A stretch of DNA of 64,000 bases, from assembly GCA_013420905.1 (NCBI GenBank), contig JAAXNY010000008.1, positions 62,001 through 126,000 on the forward strand. The letters run 5' to 3'. This document shows positions 1 to 12,935 of the stretch, in pieces. Under the pieces are notes generated by a model, which made no database searches, was not told the DNA's origin, and saw only the letters and a list, made by a program, of their open reading frames with translations. Both the position numbers and the translations under genes were made by a program. The stretch's first letter is position 1, and every line of letters starts with the position of its first letter. This stretch comes from Collybia mongolica. Taxonomy: Eukaryota; Basidiomycota; Agaricomycetes; Agaricales; Clitocybaceae.

Positions 1-540
1 TATCCCCCCCACCTCGAGTCAAGACTCGAGTATAAGCGCCCGCCATCGATCGATAGTATGGCACTAACAAGCCCTATACAGGAAAAAAAAGAAAACTCTA
101 TGACTCACTAGTGAAGAAACACAAGCATGTACTACACGGCACTACGGATATCACACACACACACGCACACACACTAGCGCTTCGCACGAACTCCGCGCAG
201 ACCTCCCCGCCCGGCCTTCACCTTTTTGTTTTTTCTGCCTCTAGCTCTGGCTCTGGGCATGCGCATAGGGAACGCGCCTCTCGCACGCACGTTCCCCTTC
301 TTACTCCCTTGGGTTTTGGCTTCTGGCTTTTAGGGATTTTTTTTTTTTCATGTCCCTTGCACGCCTCTCCTCCCCCAGAGCATGACGCATACGTACCACC
401 CCGTGGACCCCAAACGCTCTTCAAACACATATACCTCTTCCCTTTATGTTTTGGCTCAACCGCTGGCGTTGGACCGTTCCTGTGCTCCGTATGGCATTCT
501 TCCGTCACGTCTCCAGCTCGCCGCGGATGGGCCCGCACCA
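1..540. other. Simple-sequence region without a recognised gene
   Basis: This stretch holds a C-run at the start, a CA microsatellite around 150-175 and T-runs near 338-350. Open frames exist on both strands, but their translations are low in complexity and match no family I know. No splice-consistent gene could be assembled. Homology to the right-hand repeat copy becomes visible only from about position 540. Confidence 0.5.
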
Positions 541-3500
541 CGCGAGCATGTGCAGAACCGGGCAAGTGGTTCGCGCCCGATCCTGAGGGCTGGGACTGGG
601 ATGATGGCCCCCGACGCCGTGTGCTGTTGCAGGGACCGGCTACGGCGTCCTAAATGAAGGGTTTTTGCGGGTACCGTGGGGTTGGCGGTATGGGATTATG
701 ACGCCCTCGGGTTGTGGGTTCGCCGTGTATCTGTAACGCTAAGATGCGTGCTGTATCCGACTTCAATGGGATTTTCTTTGGCTGTGTGCTTTTCATTGGT
801 TCCGTTTGTTGGGGGAAGGAACCATCCTGTGGGCGTTATACATTTTCTGCGCCCTTGGGTTAGTGGTTATCTCTTTTTTGACTCTGTTGGCTGTGTGCTA
901 TACAATGGTACCATTTTTCGGGGAGTGTATCTTCCTTGCTAAGATGCGCGTTGTCAGGGAATCCTTGCCGTATCCGACTTCCGTGGTTTTTCCCTTCTTT
1001 GGCTCTCTTGGCTGTGTGGTTCCATTTGTCCCACGGGATGCTCACGCCCATATACATTGACAAGCCCGACGCCGTACACGTCGCAGGCGGTCGGCCACGG
1101 TGTTCTTAGCAGAAACCGCTAAACCAATCCGAGGAATGACTCAGAGTTGCCTACGGAATCCTCGGTGGTTGGCGGTTTCAATGACGTGCCCACGTCCACG
1201 TCGACCGCTCACTGCCATCTTCGACAATTGTTCGCCTCCCCCGAACGCGGAGGATCAGTGTCGTCCGAGAACGATGGAATCAGTGGGTGATTGGAATCAC
1301 GGTCTCATCGGAAATAGCGAAAATGCATCAGGGAACGAACTCAAGGTCGGTGCTTGTGATCCACCTCGGCTGCAGAGAAGGCGAACGGCATAGATTGATG
1401 AGTGGGTCACACTCGTGGTGAGCTAGCTGGTGATCAGGCTCATGATGCTTGTGTGTGATACAGCCCGTCCCCCCACCCCTAATGAACTCGGGATCAGCTC
1501 ATAATTGAGGGGATCAGGAATATCAGTTTTTTCATAATCAAGAATATCAAATCTACGATTTGAAACCAATTACATCTTCGTGCTATCCATATTAGTTTCG
1601 CGATTTCTCACCATAAAATTCCATTCCCATGTCTTGTAAATCCTCGTTGGGATAATGGACGCCCCCCCACACCCGAGTGATTCCCCCTATAGCGGCCCAG
1701 TATTATTACCATATATCTGCGGTTCACGTGTCTGAATACAGCTTCAGATCCGGCACTTGAACTTGCATCATTCATTCATCACGTCTTGCGTGGATGTTTG
1801 ATGAGCTATGGGGGGAAAGAACAAAGAACATCAGTTTAACAAGATCTAAAAATATCCAGGACGTGATTGATTTTTAGCTAGCATGGATTTTATCATATGC
1901 ATCACTGGTCCAAATCATCTCTTAGGAGGCCGGGGGCGCTACAGTTAGTGGTGCACCTTGTTCTCTTTATATCTGCGTGCAATGTGGCGATAATCTGCTG
2001 CAGCCTGCTTCAGCTCAAACGGCGTGACTCCATCCTCTCTCGAAACACTGGCCAAGACCACACACTGAACAGGGGGCGGCGCAACCACATTCCCGGATGA
2101 GGAGGTTCAAGGCTGGGTGCCATGGCGCGTGTGAGTTTCTGCAAGCGATGCGTCGCAATGAATTTACCGTGTGTCGTTCTGGGACTCGCTTCTCTCAGGA
2201 GGGGGGGGTAATCTGATTCCGTTGGTTTGTAAATGCTTCAATGTCAAGGAGATGAAGATGATTTTTTAAGGGGCGTGGTGTGATGTTGACGAACGGTCTG
2301 TTTATCAGTCAGGGTTTAGAGAGCAGTTTAGGTGATGATCTGGCTGTTTGCAGGAAAGTTCGGTTCAATTGTTGAGATGCGGTGATTGATTTGTTCTTAC
2401 GGATGGACATGGTTTATCATCTGATTTTGCAAGTCTTTATTGCTCGCGGTTTGGTAGGCCCCGGTATAATTTTTTGATGCTTGTTCCAAAGTGGTTTTGG
2501 CTGATTAGTACCCCGCGCTCGGTCCGTCGCAAGATTTTTCCAAAACTTTCCTTGACATTTGTAACCGCCGCACATGGACCCGGTGAACGTAGAGGATATA
2601 GATAGGTCTACCAAAATCGCTGAATGGATTGGGTCGGTTTGCGAACCCTTCCTTAAGCGTATGTTTTCCGCCCGAGTACCCAACTAGAAGACGTTATACC
2701 CTCCTATTTCAGACCGTTGTTTACTCTAGCCTCAAGAGGTATGCTTATCACTTTTGTTTTCCTGTTGCTGTACTTTGTTACGACCTTTGTAGAAACGCAT
2801 TCGTCAGCGATGTCCGTTGGTTGCTCTGGTTGCGTCGAGGCGGAGTCATTGTTCTTCTCAGTTTCAGATGACTCGTAAAACCTGTGAATCTGCGACGGGA
2901 CATCCTCACAAAGAACATAAGGGGTTATCTAAATTCCTGCAGGTTTCTTGTCGTCAAAAATAGGGACAACCGGACCTGAAATCGATGTGAATCGCCCAAA
3001 CAACTGTTGGTCTTCTGGATATCATGAAAGCAACGTGCCGTGGTGATGGAGGACTTGAATGTTTCGATGACTGTTATGGAGAAAAGAAATTTGATGATGA
3101 ACAGGATGTGATTCCCAATCGCAAGGTAGCTGATTCTTAAAATGATGAGCCAGGTTACAGGGCAGGGTGCCCTTGGAGCGGGACTCTTCGAGAGGTATCA
3201 AATAGCAATATCTGGGATATGTTACCACAAGGTCTGGGTTTATTAGGGCTCAAGCATGGACGATAAATTATCATATCCCTTAATGCTCCGGGCCCTCCTG
3301 TACGTCATTGTCGTTTCTGGACAGGCGATGCATACACTGCGAGCAAGATCAACGCACCCATCGTAATGATGATTTAACAAATTCACACCATTTTCCCGCT
3401 ATCCCACATCCAACAATAATCGGCTGTAACCTGAAAGAAGCATTCTGACTTGTCTCGGTTCGTTTTTCGCCATACGATGACCGAGAAACACGACTTCGCG

Positions 3501-6500
3501 GGGGCAGAGCCGCTTAATATTGGTTTAAATTTAAAGAGCTATCAAGGGGTTTACACACTGTTCGTGAAAATAGATATGTGTGGACATCATTCTGGCACCA
3601 GACGTGCGGGTAGGGAGCGGGTGTATAGCAGGCGATTTCTACCGGGCCGGGGTTCTGTGCATTCAAATTTCCTCAAGAGGAAACAGCACGTAGAACGTTA
3701 TCAAGGCAACTACTGTACAGGCGGCAGTGTTTCTGGAATTTCTAAGGGTTTGGGAACAACTCAGTGGAGAAAAAAACGGAGACGTTCGACGGAGTTAGTC
3801 GGGGTTTTGACCTGGGAAAATCCCGGAACGGCCACGTGTTGCCAGGAACGTGCAATGATTAAACAACACATTGACTGGTCAAGGTGTTGTTGACCCCTGG
3901 CGAAACACCCAGCTACTGATTTTGCTACCCCGTAGGAAACGCAGGCGTAGATTTCCGAATTTATGCATATCAAAGCATATGATGGCAAATGCATTTCGTT
4001 TACAGTTAACAGGGTTCCTATCGACAAACCATGGTCTATCGAACTCGTCCAAGTTGAGTCCAGTTGTAACATTGGTGGTCAGGAATGCTTCATTGAATTT
4101 GTGAATTTTTGAAGGGTGTATCGTGGGAGTTATCTCATCTAAACCCAGAGAACGGACGCTTCGTTGTTTGAATTGCACGGGCTGTGCGATTCTAGTTCAT
4201 CTTGATCATCACGGTGCTAACGTCAGAAAATGTTCGAGAGTAAGTCTGAACAGTAACTCCCATCTCACATTTCATGGCGGTTGACACATTGAACCAGCAT
4301 TAGATCCATTACCCGCCCCTTATTCCACCGCGTTGTGGTCTTACCTTGTGATTTATACGACACTCTCACCTGGTCGTCATTGTCAATTTCAAACCTAAAA
4401 ACTAAAAATTACCCACTTGCATCTCCTCATCAGATCTGGTACAGCATGATCACCCGCCATCGCAGGATTCGCTTATCCCGCAATGGCACTCAGCCGAGTC
4501 CGGGTTCGAGAGGTTACCAGATTGTCCAATACACGACCACGAAGCACGACACGACCACAAGCCGACCCTGAATAAATACTAGCTTGCGCCTATTCTAGCT
4601 CTGTTATGCGGTTGTCAGGAAGATGCGCGTCACAATTCACGAAAAAACCTGAAATGCATAAACACTTTCGTCAAGAAGCGACGGTCCGAGGTATATCTTG
4701 GGGATTAGTCGGCAGTCAAGCAATAGATTTACTATTTACAGCAAGGCATCGATTCTTTGGCCACTTTGACCTTACGTGAGCCTTCTTATCAAGTGGATCC
4801 AGCGATTCTTCCAAACTTTCTGGGGGGACGTCGGCGAGAAAACTTTGTTTCATCTCCCTTCAATGCCGTCTCTCCGCATGAGGATTCCCTACTGATCTAG
4901 GTCCGACCTCCCAACAAAAGGAAGAAAAGACTGGCAGAAGGCCCACATGACAACAGTTCTCACAGGCCGACAAATCAAGTTGACTTCTGCTCATCCCACG
5001 TCGAACCCTAAACCCTGTTTATTTTTGCCGCTATAGTCTTACTGATATGTTTTTCCAAGTTTTTGTATGTTCACATTCTCCGGCCGTTCACTCCTGCCCA
5101 ACCACGCATCAGTTTATATCGGTACGATTACGTTTTATCGTTGAACGAACGCGCAATTAATCATTGTGGTGCAGCTATTTCTGCGCAAAACTAGGTTCTG
5201 ACATCCACATCAGATGTTCTGAACGATCCCAGAGTCTGATGGACGTCATTGGTAGCAAAATTGATGCGGCCGTGTTTCAAGGACAAATACATCGGCATGT
5301 GGTGTGTGAGTTTCGGTGGTTCTTCGATGGAGGATCTTCCGCTCATCATATTTACCAGGGAAGGAAAAGAGTACTGACGATGGATAGGTTCAACAATATA
5401 TCCCAGGCGGAACGCAAGTGGTGAATATTGGCGGCTGCAAGTATAAACATTCGCAGAATTTAAGAACCTTGGGTTGAGTATGTAATGTACAATACGATAA
5501 ATATGGGACCTTGGGCAGGTACGTCAGACGCAATTACATCCGTTTATCTTTACTGAGCTTCATATTCCCATCACCAACGGTCAATAAAACTCATTGTGTT
5601 TCGGCCTTCTTTCGTGCAAAAAGAGTCCGGCTCAGGATAAAGAAGCAATTCAGTTTGTCATTTGAAAGTCAGTCCACGCTTCCTTAGGACTGGGTGGAGG
5701 CCTTATAGGCATAAAAATATATAAATGTCCACCCAATCATTTACAGATTGATACTTATTTGATATAGAATCATCAATCATCTGTTAAACGGCTTTGATTT
5801 ATCGACGCAGACTATCGGGATACATGAATGTGTTACGTCCCTCCTCTGGTAAGCCTTCCTCACACACTAATTCAATACGGTGTTTAAATGAACTTTGCAT
5901 AGTGTCCTGCTCTTTCAGATATGGAAATTTCCCGATTCACTGGTACTCCGATAATGCGAACTTACCACACCAAGATTGAATCTTTGAGATAATGGTCTTG
6001 CTCAATGGTTTTGTTGCCATGGATGTGACGGGCGACGTGAAGGACTAATTAAAAAGATAGCTCCAGACTCTGACATACAAGACGGACTTCTGCGGGATGA
6101 CAACCCGACTTTACCTTGATGTTTGTGTTACTCGTTCACTGGTTTGCGCCGGTTTGAGCGCATCTATAACCGGTATGTATGTGGATCCCGTCATTGTGGA
6201 AATCTGTGTCTCAAAATTCGTGTCTCAACTCCATACAAGGGCCTAGAGCGCAGTCTGAGAGGGTTTTGCGTCTTCGAAAATATAGGGCGTTGACACGAAC
6301 TATTATTAATGGCACGGGGATCATTAAATGCTAACGCCCTTCCCATTTGGACTGAACCTAATATCAACTATCCACCACAGCAAAGATCTCTTGCCGTAAG
6401 GTGTATTGTGATTGCTGACGCCTTATTTATTGGTTGACAACTACTAGTGCGGACTCTTAGGCTATTCTAGATCTGGAGTCAACGAAATGAATATTAATCT

Positions 6501-6716
6501 TTGAAACTTCTTCAAGCCCAAGGAGGCCCGTTCAATGTTCCGAATTGTGACAAAAAAAACATCACTTCGTGGCCGCACCAGGGGTCGCAAAAGAAATGTA
6601 AACTTCCGCAGCAGTCGGCTGTTGGCTCTCAAGCAATCGCAAGTATATGGTATACTGTCATGACAAATTTTGCGAAGACATTTCTCGCGAAAGCGAGTGA
6701 CGTGCCAAGTGTGTCC
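541..6716 (+). repeat. Copy A of a ~6 kb dispersed direct repeat
   Basis: The sequence is collinear, in the same orientation, with 23841-31745. Anchor pairs are 1100-1190 with 24905-24990, 1912-1990 with 25676-25750, 5164-5260 with 28990-29090, and 6190-6260 with 31220-31280. Similarity fades at about 6716. Copy A lacks the two insertions found in copy B, and keeps many CpG sites where copy B has TpG or CpA. Frames inside it are short and not conserved between the copies, so I call no gene here. It could be a segmental duplication or a large decayed mobile element whose ends I cannot identify. Confidence 0.8.
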
Positions 6717-6914
6717 ATTGTTTATTAGTTTACACGGCTCCGGTTGGGACCCTAGAACTATGATCGATTGGTCACAGTATGTCGGGCGAGCCATCTGAGA
6801 CGGTTTTTGTGACAGTGGTAGAGGCGCTAGCACCTCGAAGCCATACCTAGCACATAATTGTCTATGGTGAGCCACTCTTTAGCATTGACCTTCCCTTTTA
6901 CCAGTTTCCGTTTG

Positions 6915-6947
6915 AGACGGTGGCACCATGCCACCGTGCCACCGTCT
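6915..6947. promoter_or_regulatory. Perfect 11-bp inverted repeat upstream of the 7031 gene
   Basis: AGACGGTGGCA at 6915-6925 is followed by its exact reverse complement at 6937-6947, with an 11-nt spacer that repeats GCCACC. It lies just upstream of a TATA-like ACATATAAG at 6952-6960 and about 85 nt before the ATG at 7031. The placement suggests a palindromic protein-binding site. That function is inferred, not shown. Confidence 0.4.
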
Positions 6948-7030
6948 ACTAACATATAAGCCCCATCCCCAAGCGCTGTGAGACTCCAGTTGCTTGCCCT
7001 CGGTGCTCACATACCAAATTTTCGCTAACT

Positions 7031-7573
7031 ATGTCTACCTCCACACCTACCTACCCATCGTCAGCGCTGCCAGTGGTCATTCCACAAATCCCTTTTAGAT
7101 CCCAAGCGCAATCCTTCTCAATCGCAGGATCCGAGGAAAAAATCGTCTTGAAATACGCTTTGAACAACATCACGCCGGATGATTTGCACAAGATACTGTT
7201 GAGAAGCGCGGAGGCTCTCGTGCCGACTCAGGTTGAAAAATTGAACAAGGCCATTGAATCCGCCGGCATAGTCCTAAGCCGCTCGCGTCAAGTTGCGAAG
7301 GATAAAACTGCTCGCCATTGCTTGCGCTGCCACCGTTCCTATCTGGAACGCGACAACGGGTCGAGGGCATGCATCGTCGAACATTACCAACCTATCCAGG
7401 GCGCACCTGTCAGAGTCCCTGGTTGGATGATCTTCCCCTGCTGTGGTGAACGACCGAAATCGTACTGTTTCGTCGGTAGACATACGATGAAGACGGAGTA
7501 CATTAACTATAAAGTGGCCACTGTGAAGACGTGTGAACAAAAGAAATGTGTTAATAACGCAAGGAAAGAGTGA
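7031..7573 (+). CDS. Cys/His-rich hypothetical protein, 180 aa, intronless
   Basis: This single open frame runs from ATG 7031 to TGA 7573. The start is supported by a TATA-like ACATATAAG at 6952-6960 and by coding-like composition from the first codon. The N-terminal 90 residues are Ser/Pro-rich, then a helical segment (about 45-80). The C-terminal half is dense in possible zinc ligands: C97-x2-C100-H101, C114-x3-H118, C137-C138, C146, H151, C168 and C173. The arrangement CxxCH...C...H followed by CC...C...H suggests one or two zinc-bound modules. I recognise the style of sequence from basidiomycete hypothetical proteins but cannot name a family, and I assign no function. The next gene, on the same strand, starts 334 nt downstream. 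It is intact and its composition fits a genuine gene. Confidence 0.7.
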   Translation: MSTSTPTYPSSALPVVIPQIPFRSQAQSFSIAGSEEKIVLKYALNNITPDDLHKILLRSAEALVPTQVEKLNKAIESAGIVLSRSRQVAKDKTARHCLRCHRSYLERDNGSRACIVEHYQPIQGAPVRVPGWMIFPCCGERPKSYCFVGRHTMKTEYINYKVATVKTCEQKKCVNNARKE

Positions 7574-7907
7574 TGTCCCATTCAAGCCATTTTATCAGAG
7601 TTCGTCCTTCCCATCTTCTTTGCCTTGCGTCTAGAACTCACGGAAGCTCTCCAGGACCAAGGGTACCACCCATTTCCAAATCATGCATTTCCGTTAAACC
7701 TATCAGTGTGTCTTTCCCTATATTTACGAATGAGTCCAAAAGGAGTCCGTACTTTTCTGCGATCGATCAAGTTATTTATATTTTAATTTAATGAATTTCT
7801 GATGTTGATCTGATAAAAGTTTGATTGTGACCAAGAATTGGTCACTGGTCACACATCACGCATTCTTGACTCAACCACCGCTTATCCGCTCGATCTCAAG
7901 TCACGAA

Positions 7908-8797
7908 ATGTACAAGACTGCTTGGACTAAGAAAGGGTCTTTAATGCCTGCAGATCGCATTCGGACTATACATCAACAGTCACCCGCTACCTCAAAAGGC
8001 AAGGGCAAGCAACTGCCCCCGGAACCGCCGAAGAGTAAGGAGATTCGCAGATTAGAAACCTTACTTCGTGCACTCCGAGATTCTAATGGAACCGACAAGG
8101 ATCCAAGAGGTGGGTGCTTCTGTCAAGGTGAGAAGTCTGTCCATATCTTACTACCACTGGAATACTAAGAAGATCGTACATCGATCTGATTTTAGGGAGA
8201 GAGCATGTTTTGTCCCCTTATTCACCTCTATGTAACACGTGTGGTCTCATTCTGTGTTCCATAAATTTACCGCAATACTCGTGTCCACATTGCACCACCC
8301 CTGTCGTCACGGCAGCTATTCGTAGCTCTCTCGTGGTCAAACTCGAATCTCAAATCTCCGAGACTGTCGCTCGGGAGATACAGGATCGAGAACAGAAGCT
8401 TGCAGCAGCTAGACAAGCCGCTGGGGCATTCCCTACCCTCGCGGGGCCAACAGGAAGGCTGCCGGCAGTCCCTCCCTTTCCAAATATTAACCAATCCCAC
8501 AAAGTCCTCTCTCTCAACTCCAAAACGAAAAAGGTGACCGTGTCTTCATACACCACGACGCCCGCCTCGTCTCGTCCCCCTTCCCGGGCAGAATCAGAAG
8601 AAGAAGAGCCCACCAGGATTCCTCCACCGCCGACCGAGGCTGTCCATTCGAAAAAGCATGTAGATCGTTCTCGCCCATGGGAAAACCTAAAGGACGATGG
8701 AGTAGAGTACGTCCCTCTCGCGAGAGTGGATGATCAACGTCAGGCAAATTCGAAGGATACTGGGAGGCGCAGGAAGCGTAAAGGGAAAGAAAACTAA
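7908..8797 (+). CDS. C2HC5 zinc-finger protein of the ASC-1/TRIP4 (Rqt4) family, 273 aa
   Basis: Two exons, 7908-8127 and 8196-8797, are separated by a 68-nt GTGAGA...TTTTAG intron with TACTAAG inside. Joining them gives 273 codons. The splice rebuilds the signature zf-C2HC5 motif: C70, C72, the stretch CQGREHVL (residues 72-79) with H77, then C86-x2-C89, C94, and C103-x2-C106. That is two Cys, one His and five Cys in order. Family knowledge: human TRIP4 and yeast Rqt4 are subunits of the ASC-1 / ribosome-quality-control trigger complex that splits collided ribosomes. Like yeast Rqt4, this protein lacks an evident ASCH domain. The rest is low-complexity, Ser/Pro and charged, with a helical QISETVAREIQDREQ segment and a basic RRRKRKGKE tail. 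An in-frame ATG at 7821 exists, but MYKTAWTKKG at 7908 looks like the family start. Confidence 0.85.
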
Positions 8798-9138
8798 ATT
8801 TTTGTCCATACTGAGATTTTCGCTTATAAAGTATATTCCAATTCACTGTAGAGCAGAATATGAGATTGTTGGGGATGTGTGGACAGCATATCCCATCAGA
8901 AAGGAATTAGAAAAGCCACCTTTCACGTCACTTTAAATACTCATGTTTAAAACACAGCAAGTAGGTTGATGAGATCCTAAGCACGTTGACCTGTTGTTTG
9001 TCCGTAATGCTACAGAATATTGTCCATAATACTACGTGGGCGGAATGAGGGTGAAACGTCGAGATGAGGACCGACGTTTCCGTTCCCCGACAATTCGGAC
9101 ACGAGTCTGGAAGCGCAGGTCCTGTGCAGCTTTACGGT
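8798..9138. other. Intergenic, nothing recognised
   Basis: This is the 3' flank of the C2HC5 gene. No RNA gene, repeat or convincing open frame was seen. Confidence 0.4.
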
Positions 9139-10113
9139 CTAATTGGATGAACCGGAAGTTGTATCCTCTTGGCGTGTCCGAATGTATCCCTTACCTCCGG
9201 GTAGTTGAACCTGGGTTTCGTGGGTCCTGGGGCGGATTGAGTGTTGGTTCTGCAGCTCTAATGGCGAAAAGTGGAGAGCGCACCATAACTGTGACACGTC
9301 CAGCTCCATCCCCTGAGTTCGGCGGTTTTGGCACTCATGGGAATAGGCCTTGGCCAGTAAGCCTGAGAGATCGGTGATCTCTGTAGCAGAGCGTCTTCTG
9401 TACGTCCCGGGTACCATGCCACCTAAACTCCAGCCCACGAACACACAGTGCCCGGGTTTCCAACCAGTAAACCTTCGATGGAATAAGATCCCTGAGTAGG
9501 AGCAAAGCCTTTAGGAAGCATGGAAGTAGAGGCTCACCAGAATTCCAGATTCTAATTGAGAGAGAAGAGGTTTCTCGCAAAGCTATAAAGAAGTACACAC
9601 GTGGCTCCGATGGTAATTATCGCATTCATTAGGCGCCAACATTATTGACATACAGGGTCACATAACCAAACGGCACCACAAACCTATTAGGCTTTTAAGC
9701 TTATAGCCATAGTCTACGATGTGAATGAGATTCTAAAGGCTGAAAAGAGAAGAAACAGGTAAAAAAATCAGCAGGCAATCAAGATGATTCGTACCAAGGA
9801 TAAATGTGATTTTGAGTGCCGTAGGATCATTAACCTCAATATATTGATTAAGAGACCCCTTGCCTTGTATGACGAAAAAATTATCATATGAGTGCGCCAG
9901 GAGATATAGCTTGCCTGTTGGGAATGCTTTCGAGACTATTGATTTTAAATAAGTTACAAATGGGCTTAACACCCATCTGGCATCGAAGTCCATAAGCACG
10001 AACAACCAAATGTTCACATCCTTAACTTTGTGCATATTTGTTACATCACGGCTTGATCCGAGGCTGTGTCGCCGATTAAAATCCGCCCTGTTCATAGATG
10101 GTGAGCAGCTCAT
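9139..10113 (-). pseudogene. Degenerate gene-like segment, copy 1 (related to 19.5-20.9 kb)
   Basis: Two patches align with 19.5-20.9 kb in the same orientation. At 9335-9380 the sequence reading CATGGGAATAGGC...CAGTAAGCCTGAGAGAT matches about 19765-19812. At 9690-9835, TTTTAAGCTTATAGCC...GCAGGCAATCAAGAT...GCCGTAGGATCA matches about 20655-20812. On the minus strand the second patch reads NDPTALKITFILGTNHLDC here and ADPTASRIATFLIPRYESEC there, so the pair probably derives from one protein-coding ancestor. Stops and frame changes interrupt both copies. An uninterrupted minus frame of 126 codons covers 9733-10113. I recognise no family. Confidence 0.4.
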
Positions 10114-11622
10114 ATCATTGTTGAACCATCCATTTTCCTTTCGGGTCGGGGGAAACTGAACTGCTCGACTCCCAGGAGAAATGACAAATCATGTAAATAC
10201 ACCCCTTACGCCGCACCACAATATACACTTCCCAGTTCCTAATTGCCTGCTTCCTCTTTGAAGTCAGGCTTCTCTCCTTGCTTGTCGCAGCGCCGGACGC
10301 TCTGAGGTGGGTCATACCCGAGTTACAACCCTAGCCTTCACTGAACCGTGGTCTAAGAATTTATTCTCCATATCCCTATACCAACTTCAGTCACACTTCG
10401 CTCTCCAGCGAGGTTGGGGTCGGCGCACATGGTTATTGCCTGATGGAAATTTTACGCCCCTATTACCGGCATGTCATGCGCATTATCGTTTTCTGTCCCT
10501 TTCACGCCTCCTCCTTATCGATATGGTTCCCTTGAACCCTTCTTCCCATTCCGCACTGGGCCTTCTGGATCCAGATCCTCTCGAAGCCTGATGTATGATG
10601 CCTGATGGAACTATGCAGGGCCGCAGTGATAAGGCTGGGATATGAGCGAGGTATGCCTGTCTTGATAGAAGTATGTCAGTCCCTTAAAGCGGGTCATGTT
10701 AAGCGCTCAAACGTCATATATTGCAGCAAGAGGCGGCGGCGTACCACTTTCTGACCGCGCGGAAAACCTCGAAGCCATCGAAAACCGACTAAAAAATGAC
10801 ATATTGCAAGAAGCAACCAGGTATGTCCAGGTAGCTGCAGGATATCATGCTCAGTTCACAAACCTTGCCTAGATATGGTGGCCTTGTGCTGACACACAAT
10901 GAAATGGGCGAGTTCCGTCTCAATGTGTACAATCGCCAACTAATTTTCTCTGAAGCCGCGGACAGAGGCGAAGGTGCGATATTGCCGACGTGGACCGCTG
11001 TTGACAGTGGAAATGTCAAGACGTCCAGAGAGCTTTGGGAGTAATTTATTCTACACACCGTGTTCTGGAAACCCCTATATTGAAATGCTGCAGCGCTAGC
11101 ACTAGCACAACGCTTAACTTCCCATACTGAGCTCTCTCCTATTCATAGTATCAAGATTCAGCATCAACGACGAAAAGGACCACCACTTCCTCATAGGCCA
11201 GCCATTGAAGAACATAACAAACGCATATGCCTCCCTTCCTTGATTCCCTGAAGCGTCATAGTGGATTGGCGTTAACGAGAACGTTGAACTATATGTTGGC
11301 CTAGAGCCAGAATCCTCCACCATAGCCGTGGTGCCGGGAGCATGATACCGGATTCTACAATTTTGGAATTTGTGCACTATGTGTACGGATGCATGCGCAG
11401 CTACATACTGCGGACAAATTTATGACCTGCCTTCTCTTGATTTATTTGGCACAGTTGGACTCTAGGTCAAGGGGGTTAATGTTTGACTTCTTCGTGATAT
11501 CTCATAACACAAACTGACCTTAAAGACGGATTACTATCTCTTTCTTAGCCCACCGCGGTTCCGACACCCACGGCAGACACACTTCTAATTTCCCTTTTCC
11601 AAAGTCCTCGGGATACACAAAT

Positions 11623-11940
11623 ATGTGGACACGTGACCTACCTTTATTTGTATCATTGATTTTTTTTGTGGCCGTTCTTCACCTTGGTGTGGTTAATATG
11701 CTTCATACTGGCTATCCAGGAGTTCTTCTCTCTGTCGTAGCCTTACGAAGGCATTACCAGAAAGAGACACTTTGGTACGTCTCGTCTGTGGTTTTCGTGG
11801 GCGAACGGACTTTCTCTCCTGGGTTTGTCGGTTTGAGCATGAGGTGCGTGAAAATTCTCGAGTTTTGCAGGCTTACGTTCTCTTTTTTGCTCTTCCCAGA
11901 TCACAGATTTACTGAACCCTCGGCAATTAGCACGACGTAG
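11623..11940 (+). CDS. Weak ORF, 105 aa with hydrophobic N-terminus
   Basis: The frame starts with MWTRDLPLFVSLIFFVAVLH, which resembles a signal anchor or membrane segment, then has a second hydrophobic stretch and an unremarkable tail. No family was recognised, no splice extension was found, and a 135-codon frame overlaps it on the other strand. It may be chance. Confidence 0.15.
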   Translation: MWTRDLPLFVSLIFFVAVLHLGVVNMLHTGYPGVLLSVVALRRHYQKETLWYVSSVVFVGERTFSPGFVGLSMRCVKILEFCRLTFSFLLFPDHRFTEPSAISTT

Positions 11941-12574
11941 GGCGCCTAGAGTCTGACAATCGTGTGTCAAGTCCAGGCAACTGGCAACTAGCCATGTCGT
12001 CCGAGGAAATAAATTATTGTTTCGGGTACTGTAGGTGGGCCGGGCCGCTTCTTCCCCTTCCACTGTAGTGTGCCACCATTGCCTACTCCCAATAATCTCG
12101 GAAATGTCAGCAGAAGAATTACGGTTATAGTTCGCAGAATGGACCACCACCCTTCATCGATCATCCCTCGGTATCTATCCTTCGTTGCCGGGTATGTGAT
12201 TGAACGCAAGTGACCACTAACCAATGTACCTGCAACACACGGACTGATCCGTGATTTATCATAGACTGCCCTGTAATTACAAAAGTATCAGCGGATGACC
12301 CAACAAGAAAATTCGAACCGTTGTGTTGATCATGCTCATAACAAACAGAAACAGCACCCCCTCGTATTATTGATTAAGGCTCCGCCCGTTGTCAGCGGGC
12401 TTATTTGCATGTTGCATTTCCCGCCGACGAACTAAGTTCGATAAATGAAAGGGGGGGAGAGTAAAGTGTTTAAGATCTATACCCAGCCACGAGAGGTGTG
12501 GGGATGGGGATGAGGTATATGTCGGCACCTTGCCTAGGGTATCCGTTGTTTCGTATTCCAAGGGGTTGTCCAAT

Positions 12575-12935
12575 ACTGTATATACGACACACTTGAAATA
12601 CTTGAAACATATACTGCCTTGAGATTCGTGCTATTTCGACGCTGCGATCGCACCCCATATAAACCGCCACTATGAGCAATTACCACACTCTCACCCTCGA
12701 AGTTATGCGTCGTTTTGGGGCTGGGCTTCGACGTGACAGCCCCACATACCCGAGCTGAGTTGCATGAGCACCCCGTCTGAAGTGTAATTTATTTCTTTTT
12801 ATACTCTACTTCACGTTTCGTGTCTCTAGTATCTACATCCAAGCACTTCCTATAATATACAATGTACTTGAAACACATAGCGTCCTGGCCTATGATCATA
12901 AGTAGAAATGTTTCCGCACCCCGATCACACCCTAT
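12575..12935 (+). repeat. Short decayed direct duplication
   Basis: About 85 bp at 12575-12660 (ACTTGAAAYAC...CTGCGATCGCACCCC) recurs at 12845-12935 (ACTTGAAACACATAG...CCCCGATCACACCC). Many substitutions separate the copies. Both have the ACTTGAAA start and the GATCRCACCC end. Confidence 0.4.

Noticed and set aside
3450..4180. Overlapping open frames up to 147 codons in copy A
   Set aside because: They are not conserved in the aligned part of copy B, where stops and indels interrupt them.
4495..4525. tRNA T-arm-like GGGTTCGAGA
   Set aside because: No matching acceptor stem, anticodon arm or intron-bearing cloverleaf could be folded around it by eye. Similar GGTTCGAG words near 16695 and 57680 also lack the rest of a tRNA.
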